Of a DNA stretch of 12,924 nucleotides, positions 7,210 through 12,924 are shown one piece after another (within the stretch, counting starts at the first letter, position 1; every line of letters starts with the position of its first letter). Position numbers and translations under genes: made by a program. The notes beneath the pieces were generated by a model. It was not told where the DNA came from. It worked only from the letters and a program-made list of their open reading frames with translations, and ran no database searches. The stretch comes from Deltaproteobacteria bacterium (GTDB lineage Bacteria; Myxococcota; Myxococcia; Myxococcales; Myxococcaceae). The DNA is taken from contig VGRA01000019.1 in assembly GCA_016875515.1 (NCBI GenBank), forward strand, positions 1 to 12,924, written 5' to 3'.

Positions 7210-7439
7210 CCCTCCACCTCCCGTGGGAGGTCTCGCGGGGCCTCGAAGTCCGAGTCCCTCCCGACGGAAGGCATGCTGAGGAGGAAGCGCTTGAAGTTCC
7301 GCTGCCCGGATTACGGGCCCAGCGCCTCCTCCAGGATGGCGCGGTGTTCCGCCTCGGCAGACCTCCCGCGCTCAGCGGCCCGGCGCTTGAGCGCCTCGAC
7401 GATGCCGGGCTTCAGGTTGCGGATGATCAGCTGGCCCAT
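7206..7439 (-). pseudogene. FitA/VapB-like antitoxin interrupted by an in-frame stop
   Basis: The N-terminal part from ATG 7439 reads MGQLIIRNLKPGIVEALKRR and continues to SAEAEHRAILEEALGP, a ribbon-helix-helix antitoxin domain of the FitA type (42 residues). It stops at TAA 7311-7313. The same frame goes on without change of phase for 34 residues, containing NFKRFLLSMPSVGRDSDF and EAPRDLPREVEG, which is the conserved toxin-binding tail of FitA proteins, and ends with TGA at 7206-7208 overlapping the toxin GTG. The full-length product would be about 77 residues, the normal family length. A single nonsense codon thus splits the DNA-binding half from the toxin-binding half. It could be a recent loss, a sequencing error or stop readthrough. 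The gene starts 68 bases below the amidohydrolase-like gene. Confidence 0.85.
7217..7221 (-). promoter_or_regulatory. Shine-Dalgarno sequence of the PIN toxin
   Basis: GGAGG lies 7 bases before the GTG start at 7209. This near-perfect site decides the start codon and gives the toxin its own ribosome entry even if the antitoxin is translated only to its premature stop. Confidence 0.7.
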
Positions 7440-7446
7440 GGCTATC

Positions 7447-7470
7447 ATCAACATCAACATCAACATCAAC
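7447..7470 (-). repeat. (GTTGAT)4 hexanucleotide microsatellite in the antitoxin leader
   Basis: Plus-strand ATCAAC is repeated four times exactly. Read on the minus strand it gives four ATG codons (tops at 7466, 7460, 7454, 7448) in frame with the antitoxin ATG at 7439, with TTG codons between them, coding for a possible LMLMLMLMIA extension. No Shine-Dalgarno sequence precedes the antitoxin, so start choice is uncertain. Confidence 0.9.
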
Positions 7471-7486
7471 GGCCCGGGGCCGGGCC
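7471..7486. repeat. GC-rich inverted repeat between amidohydrolase-like gene and antitoxin
   Basis: GGCCCGG-GG-CCGGGCC is a perfect 7-bp inverted repeat. It lies after the stop of the amidohydrolase-like gene and before the antitoxin leader repeat. It could be the stem of a terminator (though no T-run follows) or an operator for the autoregulating antitoxin. The sequence alone does not decide. Confidence 0.5.
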
Positions 7487-7507
7487 AACCCGGTCCGTCG
7501 CGAGGCT

Positions 7508-8422
7508 TCAGCGGCCGGCGAGCGCCGCGCGCGCCGTGGTCACCATGGGCGCGGCCAGCTTTGCCGCGGCCGCCTGGCTGATGGGGGACTCTCCGAAGGG
7601 GACGAACGGCTCGGCGAGCAGCCCGCGGCTGAGCTCCACGCACAGCACCCGGTCCGGCCACGCCTTCGCGTAGGCCATGCCCATGGTGACCGGGTGCAGG
7701 TGGTACGTGGCGTTCTCCTGCGCCGGGATGCCGGCAGCATGAAAGTTCGCCTTCAGAGACGCCACCAGCGCGGGGGCGCAGCGGAAGCTGCCGTCCTCCG
7801 TGGCGGAGATGAGGTCCACCACCGGCCGCTCGGGCCACTTCGCGTACACCGCCGGCACGTAGGCGGCGTGCAGCGCCTCCACGATGTTCTCGTCCGTGGC
7901 GCCAATGGCCACGCTGCGGGGCGCGTACGAGTGCAGCTGCAGCGCAAGTCCGTTCAACTCTCCGCAGACGAGCGCGTACGCCTTCTCTACCACCCCGTGG
8001 TAGCGGGCGTGCAGGTCCTCCAGCAGCGCGCGGTCGGCAGGATCCTTCACGTAGCCGGGGATGCCCGGGGTGAGCCCCGCCTTCAGCTTGCCGTCTGCCG
8101 CCCGGTCGATGACGCGGTTGGTGTCAATGAACGTGCGCGGCAGCAGGCACCGGGCCACCACCACGCCGAAGCCGTCCGGGCAGAGAGAGCGTGCCACGTG
8201 CTCCGCCGCCTCGGGCGCCCCGATGTCCGTGTTCACGTAGAAGAAGTGGATGAGCTCGTCCGGGAGCTTCCCCTTCAGCTGCGCTTCCACGCGCCGGTAG
8301 TCCGCGGTGCGGGTGGCCCCGTGCGGAATCTCAACCAGCAGCCACCCGCGCGGGGCACCTGCCGGGTGGTGGACGGTGACGTCGACGACCCCCTCGAGCG
8401 ACTGCAGCGTGTCCGGTGTCAT
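7508..8422 (-). CDS. N-formylglutamate amidohydrolase-like hydrolase
   Basis: The protein has 304 residues, is cytosolic and resembles the N-formylglutamate amidohydrolase family (PF05013), zinc hydrolases that cleave amide bonds next to acidic amino acids. Visible family-like motifs are VEIPHGA (30-36, His34), FIDTNRVID (98-106), a central LQLHSYAPRS (161-170, His164) and a C-terminal VLCVELSRGLL (259-269, Glu263). These would supply the metal and substrate-binding residues, but the assignment is by motif only. The start is ATG 8422, overlapping the stop of ATP-grasp 2 by ATGA; longer readings upstream are out-of-frame translation of that gene. Coupling implies that the hydrolase and the ligase act together, for example by trimming or releasing the ligated product. 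It is probably not the histidine-degradation enzyme HutG, since no hut gene is near. Confidence 0.75.
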   Translation of the reverse strand: MTPDTLQSLEGVVDVTVHHPAGAPRGWLLVEIPHGATRTADYRRVEAQLKGKLPDELIHFFYVNTDIGAPEAAEHVARSLCPDGFGVVVARCLLPRTFIDTNRVIDRAADGKLKAGLTPGIPGYVKDPADRALLEDLHARYHGVVEKAYALVCGELNGLALQLHSYAPRSVAIGATDENIVEALHAAYVPAVYAKWPERPVVDLISATEDGSFRCAPALVASLKANFHAAGIPAQENATYHLHPVTMGMAYAKAWPDRVLCVELSRGLLAEPFVPFGESPISQAAAAKLAAPMVTTARAALAGR

Positions 8423-9633
8423 GCGTACTCGATGCGGATGGTCTCGATGACGGTCTTCACGGCGGCGGCCACCACGCCTGTGTCCGGGTGGCGGAGGATG
8501 ACGTAGCCCTCGCCCTCGTAGTGGTCCGACTTCGGCTGGCCCACCTTTGGGAGGCGGGACTTCACCGCCAGGTGGCCCACCTTCCGGTTGGCCTCCGCTA
8601 CGCCGCTGATGCGCTGCACGCGCCCGTGGCCCATTCCGCGCAGGTAGGCGCACCCCACCGCGTACTTGCGCGGGTACGGCCCGTCGAAGGCGTTGTCCGC
8701 CACCGCGCGCGCCCACGCCTTGTACATGTCCGCGTCGTGGCCGAAGCCCATCATCTCCACGAAGTTGGCCCCCGGCGGGCGCGCGGCAATTTCACCGATG
8801 GCCAGGGAGCCGTCGTCCCGGCGAAACCACTCCATGTGGGTGAAGGCGCCGGCCTTCAGCCCCAGCGCGCGGATGGCCTTGCGCCCCATTTCCCGCGCGT
8901 CCTCCAGGTCCGGCCCCATGACGCGCGGCTGGATGACGGCCCACTGGATCCATGGGTTCTCCGTCACCTCCAGCGGCCCGGGCAGGTAGCGCGAGACGTT
9001 CTCGAAGCGCACCTTGCCGTCGACCACCAGCGTGTCGAAGCAGTACTCCCTCCCGCGGAGGAACTCCTCGGCGAGCGTGGGGTTGTCCGGCCGCACCTGC
9101 ACCGCCTGCAGCGCCCCCTTGAGCTGCTCGAGGTTGTCGATGCGCCAGGTGGCCTTGCAGCCGGCGCCCGCGGGCGGCTTGAGCACCACCGGGAAGCCCA
9201 CCTGCTTGACGAAGTTGAGCGCGTCCTTCTCCGAGGTGATGAGCTTGTGCCGCGCGCACGGCAGGCCGGCGGTGCGCAGGGCGTCCTTCATGCGCGCCTT
9301 GTCGCGGAAGAGGTCCGCGGTGCGCGGGTCCGTGCCGGGGATGCCGAAGTGGCGGCGCGCCTCGGCCAGCGGCACCTGCAGGGGCTCCAGCACGCCGACG
9401 ATGGTGTGGATGCCCCCGTAGCGGCGGCGGGCCTCGTCGCCCGCGGCCACCAGCTGCGCCACGTCGAACGCGTCCTTCACGTGGATGAAGTCCGCGAAGG
9501 GCTGCGCGCCGGCGCCGGTGGGGCGCTTCTGCACTACGCCGACCAAGCGTACCCCCTTCAGCTCAGAGTAGGCGCGCGCGAAGCGCAGGGAGGCCTCTGC
9601 CGGGTAGGGAACGACGAAGAGGATGGTTCTCAT
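8419..9633 (-). CDS. ATP-grasp carboxylate-amine ligase, paralogue 2
   Basis: The protein has 404 residues. The N-terminal domain begins MRTILFVVPYPAEASLRF. Motifs: FRDKARMKDALRTAGLPCA (109-127), GFPVVLKPPAGAGCKATWRI (146-165) with Lys152, AEEFLRGREYCFDT (188-201), FENVSRYLPGPLEVTENPW (210-228), FTHMEWF (264-270) and GEIAARPPG (280-288) with Glu281 and Arg285; the usual Asn of ExNxR is Ala. The C-terminal part contains RKYAVGCAYLRG (322-333) and EGEGYVILRHP (373-383), the latter shared with paralogue 1. A purine-rich AGGGGG (9645-9650 on the minus strand) serves as a possible ribosome site for ATG 9633. The gene heads an operon with the amidohydrolase-like gene (ATGA overlap) and is divergent from paralogue 3. 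A specific substrate cannot be named. Confidence 0.92.
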   Translation of the reverse strand: MRTILFVVPYPAEASLRFARAYSELKGVRLVGVVQKRPTGAGAQPFADFIHVKDAFDVAQLVAAGDEARRRYGGIHTIVGVLEPLQVPLAEARRHFGIPGTDPRTADLFRDKARMKDALRTAGLPCARHKLITSEKDALNFVKQVGFPVVLKPPAGAGCKATWRIDNLEQLKGALQAVQVRPDNPTLAEEFLRGREYCFDTLVVDGKVRFENVSRYLPGPLEVTENPWIQWAVIQPRVMGPDLEDAREMGRKAIRALGLKAGAFTHMEWFRRDDGSLAIGEIAARPPGANFVEMMGFGHDADMYKAWARAVADNAFDGPYPRKYAVGCAYLRGMGHGRVQRISGVAEANRKVGHLAVKSRLPKVGQPKSDHYEGEGYVILRHPDTGVVAAAVKTVIETIRIEYA

Positions 9634-9679
9634 GGCTGAGGTGTCCCCCTATCACGTCTGGCCGCTATGCTGCTTGGCC
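9634..9679. promoter_or_regulatory. 46-base divergent spacer controlling ATP-grasp 2 and 3
   Basis: Both promoters must lie in or near this short gap. On the plus strand TATGCT (9666-9671) is a possible -10 only 8 bases before the ATG at 9680, with no recognisable -35 at normal distance and no Shine-Dalgarno sequence. On the minus strand only the AGGGGG ribosome-like site is evident. Shared regulation of the two ligases is likely from the geometry. Confidence 0.35.
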
Positions 9680-10900
9680 ATGAACGTCGTCTTCCTGGCC
9701 CCGAGCTACCCCGCAGAGATGCAGCAGTACACCCGTGGACTCGCCGAGGTCGGCGTGAACGTTTTCGGCGTGGGTGACTCGCCGCGCGCCGGGTTGCCCA
9801 AGAGCCTGAAGCCGCACCTGGCGGACTACCTGCAGGTGCCGCGCATCATGGACGAGGCGGACGTGCTCGAGCGCGTGCACGCCTGGCTGTGCGGCCGGAC
9901 CGTGGACCGGGTGCTGTGCAACTGGGAGCCGCTGGTGCTGCTGGCCGCCCGGATGCGCGAGCGCTTCGGCGTGCCGGGGATGACGCACGACCAGGTGCTC
10001 GGCTTCCGGGACAAGATGCTCATGAAGGAGCGGGTGAAACGCGCCGGGCTGCGCGTGCCGCACGCCTTCCGGGTGCGGAGCGAGAAGGAGATCCGGGACG
10101 CGGCGGAGAAGGTGGGCTACCCGCTCATCCTGAAGCCCATTGCCGGGGCGGGCAGCGCGGACACCTACAAGGTGCGCTCGCGGCAGGAACTGGAGGCGGT
10201 GCTGCCGAAGATGCGGCACGTGCAGGAGGCCTCCTGCGAGGAGTTCATCGAGGGGGAGGAGTTCACCTACGACACCATCTGCGTGGGCGGCGAGCCGCTC
10301 TACGAGAACGTGGCGCAGTACCTGCCCAAGCCCATCATCGCCCGGTCCGAGCAGTGGATTTCGCCGGTCATCATCACGGTGCGGGACCTAAACCAGCCGC
10401 GCATCCGCGCCGGCATGAATCTGGGGCGCGGCGTGCTGAAGGCGCTGGAGATGGGGGACGGCTTCACGCACATGGAGTGGTACCTGACGCCGAAGGGGGA
10501 GGTCGTCTTCGGAGAAATCGGCTGCCGTCCGGGCGGGGCGCACCTGGTGGACCAGATGAACTGGACCTCGGACGTGGACCTCTTCCGCGAGTGGGCGCGG
10601 GTGGTGTGCTGGCACAGCTTCAAGGCGAATGGGCCGCGCAAATACAACGCCGGCATCGTCTTCAAGCGGGCGTTGGGGGAGGGGCGCATCACCTCCATCA
10701 CCGGCCTGGGTGACTACATGCGCCGCTATGGGGACTGGGTGGTGGCGGAGGAGTTGCTCCGCCCCGGGCAGTCGCGCCGCAACTGGAAGCAGACGCTGGT
10801 GTCCGACGGCTTCATCGCCGTGCGCCACCCGGACTGGGACGAGGCGTACAAGATGTCCTTTGCCGCGGCCACGGACGTGACGCTGTACGCGGGGGGATAG
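9680..10900 (+). CDS. ATP-grasp carboxylate-amine ligase, paralogue 3
   Basis: The protein has 406 residues. ATG 9680 gives MNVVFLAPSYPAEMQQYTRG, which aligns with the starts of the paralogues; the longer ATG 9623 would run into the opposite ligase gene. Motifs: GFRDKMLMKERVKRAGLRVP (108-127), GYPLILKPIAGAGSADTY (146-163) with Lys152, CEEFIEGEEFTYDT (186-199), YENVAQYLPKP (208-218), FTHMEWY (262-268) and GEIGCRPGG (278-286) with Glu279 and Arg283; the Asn of ExNxR is Gly. The C-terminal domain includes RKYNAGIVFKRALGEGRI (320-337), close to the RKYAVGCAYLRG of paralogue 2, and it lacks the EGEGY motif, having SDGFIAVRHP instead. It is the most divergent of the three, which fits a different substrate. 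It converges on the next gene across 31 bases. Confidence 0.92.
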   Translation: MNVVFLAPSYPAEMQQYTRGLAEVGVNVFGVGDSPRAGLPKSLKPHLADYLQVPRIMDEADVLERVHAWLCGRTVDRVLCNWEPLVLLAARMRERFGVPGMTHDQVLGFRDKMLMKERVKRAGLRVPHAFRVRSEKEIRDAAEKVGYPLILKPIAGAGSADTYKVRSRQELEAVLPKMRHVQEASCEEFIEGEEFTYDTICVGGEPLYENVAQYLPKPIIARSEQWISPVIITVRDLNQPRIRAGMNLGRGVLKALEMGDGFTHMEWYLTPKGEVVFGEIGCRPGGAHLVDQMNWTSDVDLFREWARVVCWHSFKANGPRKYNAGIVFKRALGEGRITSITGLGDYMRRYGDWVVAEELLRPGQSRRNWKQTLVSDGFIAVRHPDWDEAYKMSFAAATDVTLYAGG

Positions 10901-10931
10901 CCCCCGGACGCTCATGCGTGGACGGCTCCCC

Positions 10932-11831
10932 TCAGCGGGATGAAGGCTCTGGGTTGGAGCGTTCTTCGTTCAGCTGACGCTCGAGCATTCCATAGAGGCT
11001 GTCCCTGACGCGGGCCGGGGAAATCCTGGATGCCTTGTGGGCGGTCTCCAGTCCCTCACTCGTTGCGCAAACGCGTGTGTGCAACATCGTTCTGGTGCGA
11101 ACGGTTTGAACGACCGTGCCCGTGCGCGCAAGGATTTCCGCTTCAGCAAGGTAGGGGCTTTTGTCCGGGTCCTGTCTTGAGCCGGCCTGTCTGGCCAACG
11201 CCTCGCGGGCCTGCTGAACAGCAGATGCCTCGGTTGCCTTGGGCGCGTCCTCGAGCTCGAGGGATCCCACACTGCACAGCGGACCGGGGTTGCTGACCCA
11301 TTCCGGGTATTCCTCACCGGCGGGCGAAGTCGAATCAGGAGATTGTGGCGTGGAGCGCTTCATCTTCAGGCGGACCACGTTCTCCTCGAGGCGTACCACC
11401 AGCGGCGCCCAGGCCTCGGCTACGCGCTTCCTGGTGGGCTCAGGCAGTCCCTGGATGGGTTTGAGCGTCTTCAACACCCGTTCCGGATCCGCGCACCACA
11501 GCAGCATCTTGCCCGGACCTACCTGCGCCTCCAGCTCGTACTGACCGGCACTGCTGGCCGCGGAATACAGAGAATGCAGGGAGGGGGCCACGACGACACG
11601 GGAGGCGCCGCCCGCCGCGGGCTGAAGGGCTCGGACCACCCAGCGGGTCGCCTCCGAACCCAGTCCCCGTGTCAAAAGGCGGCGGTCCTCCTCCGTTTGA
11701 GTGGGGCTGTTGAGGGGGGGGGCCCTGGCGCAGAGTGGGAGTTCTTCGCCCACCCACGCCGGGCGCGAGAACTCCTCCGCCCCGGCCTGCGAGGCGAACC
11801 CGACCCTCCAGACCGCGGCGAGAGCGCGCAT
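10932..11831 (-). CDS. Hypothetical protein, unrecognised, lower GC
   Basis: I do not recognise this 299-residue protein. The N-terminus (MRALAAVWRVGFASQAGAEE) has no good hydrophobic core, so a signal peptide is doubtful. The centre contains LEAQVGPGKMLLWCADPERV, then a Pro-rich helical part, and the C-terminal third is rich in Glu, Arg, Ala and Thr. Cysteines are scattered (LPLCAR, LLWCAD, GPLCSVG, RVCATS). The only supported start is ATG 11831, since an in-frame TGA lies a few codons upstream; no ribosome site is close to it. Base composition is lower than its neighbours: I counted 72 G+C in the 120 bases 11041-11160 (60%), against 44 of 60 in 8461-8520. This fits acquired DNA or a fast-evolving gene. 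A run of nine C lies in its 5' part. Confidence 0.7.
   Translation of the reverse strand: MRALAAVWRVGFASQAGAEEFSRPAWVGEELPLCARAPPLNSPTQTEEDRRLLTRGLGSEATRWVVRALQPAAGGASRVVVAPSLHSLYSAASSAGQYELEAQVGPGKMLLWCADPERVLKTLKPIQGLPEPTRKRVAEAWAPLVVRLEENVVRLKMKRSTPQSPDSTSPAGEEYPEWVSNPGPLCSVGSLELEDAPKATEASAVQQAREALARQAGSRQDPDKSPYLAEAEILARTGTVVQTVRTRTMLHTRVCATSEGLETAHKASRISPARVRDSLYGMLERQLNEERSNPEPSSR
11714..11722 (-). repeat. Nine-base C homopolymer inside the hypothetical gene
   Basis: The plus strand has nine G in a row; on the coding strand this is C9, encoding the Pro-Pro of RAPPLN. A one-base slip would put the first 40 codons out of frame with the rest. It may be a slippage site or a place for sequencing error. 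Confidence 0.8.
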
Positions 11832-11898
11832 GCTACTGCAGACAAACTTTCACGCGTCTGGGCGGCAAGTCGCCTTTCCTCCTGCAACCGGGGACCGG

Positions 11899-12924
11899 CT
11901 AGGTGCCAGGCGTCTGCTGGTGCAGGTGCAGCTCCAGCAGCTCCCCTGCAATGCGGAGGAAGTTCTCCTCCGTGAGCACGCCCACGAGCTCCCCGTTGTC
12001 CACCACGGGCAGGCAGCCCACCTTGTGGCGGCGCATGAGCGCAATGGCGTCCAGGCTGGTGGTGCGCGGGGTGACGGACAGCACCTCCCGCTTCATGAGC
12101 TCCCCCACCGTGGTGTCCCGCCCCTCGCCGCGCTCCTTGACGAAGCGCAGAACGGCGCGCTGCGAGACGATGCCCAGGAGCTTGTGCGCCCGGTCCTCCA
12201 CGAGGACGTAGCGGATCTTGTCCCAGTTCATCAGGTTGAGGACCAGCTCCACCGAGTCCTCCTCGTGCACGGTGACCAGGTCCGTGGTCATCACCTGCTC
12301 CACGTGCATGTACGGGTGGCGCGCGGAGGAGGGGGCCTCGTCCAGCCGCGCCGGGGCCCACTCGGAGACCGGCTCGTGCGTGGCCTGCCGCGCCAGGGTG
12401 GCGGCCACCAACGCCTGTTGCTTGTCCCCGGCGGTGGCCTGCCCCTTCATGCTGTGCAGGGACTGCAGCAGCCACCGCGCCCCGGTGCGGCCGGTGCGGA
12501 CGCGCTTCTCCAGGATGCCCAGGTACCGCTGGATGTCCTGCTCGAGGATGCCGTGGCGGCGCAGCCCGGCCTCGGCAACCGGCAGCAGCCGGTCCAGCAC
12601 CAGCCGGGGGGCGGAGATGTCCTCGCCGTCCAGCCAGTGGAAGCTGGCCCCCAGCCCCTCGCGCGCCGCGGCGAAGAAGTTGCCCTGCGCGTGGTCGAAG
12701 TCCAGGTGGCGGGTGATGTCCTCGTGCGTCTGGGCGAACTCCACCATGAGCCCGCACCAGAAGGCGGCGTTGGCAACCTGGTCCGCCACCGTGGGGCCCG
12801 CGGGCATCACCCGGTTCTCGATACGCAGGTGCGGCTTGCCGTCAATGATGCCGTAGCAGGCGCGGTTCCACCGGTAGACGGTCCCGTTGTGCAGCCGCAG
12901 CGCCTTGAGCTGCGGGACCTCGCC
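11899..12924 (-). CDS. GCS2-family carboxylate-amine ligase fused to two CBS domains (5' end outside window)
   Basis: The frame is open from the window edge to TAG 11899-11901 (341 residues seen). The first part matches the C-terminal half of the GCS2 glutamate-cysteine-ligase family: RLHNGTVYRWNRACYG, then HLRIENRVMPAGPTVAD, which holds conserved catalytic-domain residues (the Asn/Arg of RWNR and the Glu-x-Arg of IENR). A helical part follows to about residue 200. Two CBS domains close the protein: EQVMTTDLVTVHEEDS with LLGIVSQRAVLRF, and GELMKREVLSVTPRTTS with GCLPVVDNGELVGVL. CBS pairs usually bind adenine nucleotides and regulate the attached enzyme, so the ligase is probably controlled by energy charge. 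GCS2 enzymes make gamma-glutamyl-cysteine or related amides. The gene points towards the hypothetical gene with 67 bases between. It is a ligase unrelated in fold to the ATP-grasp genes; a link with them is only a possibility. Confidence 0.88.
   Translation of the reverse strand, partial: GEVPQLKALRLHNGTVYRWNRACYGIIDGKPHLRIENRVMPAGPTVADQVANAAFWCGLMVEFAQTHEDITRHLDFDHAQGNFFAAAREGLGASFHWLDGEDISAPRLVLDRLLPVAEAGLRRHGILEQDIQRYLGILEKRVRTGRTGARWLLQSLHSMKGQATAGDKQQALVAATLARQATHEPVSEWAPARLDEAPSSARHPYMHVEQVMTTDLVTVHEEDSVELVLNLMNWDKIRYVLVEDRAHKLLGIVSQRAVLRFVKERGEGRDTTVGELMKREVLSVTPRTTSLDAIALMRRHKVGCLPVVDNGELVGVLTEENFLRIAGELLELHLHQQTPGT

Noticed and set aside
8416..9639. 407-codon plus-strand open frame opposite ATP-grasp 2
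   Set aside because: It mirrors the minus ligase nearly end to end and has no domain signal; long antisense frames are common at this GC content.
10905..10922. ACGC-TCAT-GCGT hairpin between converging genes as a terminator
   Set aside because: The stem is only 4 bp with no T-run, too weak to call.

Overview
The window is GC-rich DNA (about 70% G+C by eye) from a myxobacterium, most likely Myxococcaceae or a close relative. The support is codon bias, a GGCS-type MYXO-CTERM motif at the end of a secreted CAP protein, a GCS2-CBS fusion ligase, and the general style of the genes. I saw no rRNA, tRNA, CRISPR array or insertion sequence. No gene-free stretch exceeds about 245 bases.

Layout. (1) 1-1122, minus: secreted CAP-domain protein, running off the left edge. 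(2) 1232-2784, plus: an M4-like (thermolysin-type) metallopeptidase pseudogene with three stops, a frameshift and a lost zinc ligand. (3) 2914-3531, minus: secreted DUF4124 protein. (4) 3776-4417, plus: queE, a queuosine-precursor radical SAM enzyme with unusual cysteine spacing. (5) 4471-5312, plus: a two-gene operon of a small partner protein and an AbiEii-like nucleotidyltransferase, with a promoter that suggests a nearly leaderless mRNA. (6) 5326-5544, minus: the 3' remnant of a small CxxCH cytochrome. (7) 5543-10900: three paralogous ATP-grasp ligases plus an N-formylglutamate-amidohydrolase-like enzyme, interrupted by a PIN toxin gene and its nonsense-mutated antitoxin (6796-7439, minus). 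(8) 10932-11831, minus: an unrecognised gene of lower GC. (9) 11899-12924, minus: a GCS2-type carboxylate-amine ligase fused to two CBS domains, running off the right edge.

How the genes may work together. The centre of interest is the ATP-grasp group. ATP-grasp 2 (8419-9633) overlaps the amidohydrolase-like gene by ATGA. ATP-grasp 3 (9680-10900) is divergent from ATP-grasp 2 across 46 bases. ATP-grasp 1 (5543-6787) lies on the other side of the toxin-antitoxin remnant. All three ligases share the same architecture and signature motifs. Three ligases and one amide-cleaving-type hydrolase look like a small pathway that builds, and perhaps trims, an amide-linked metabolite or short peptide. The product is unknown. 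The surrounding wreckage (pseudo-peptidase, truncated cytochrome, broken antitoxin) suggests a region with a history of rearrangement and gene decay.
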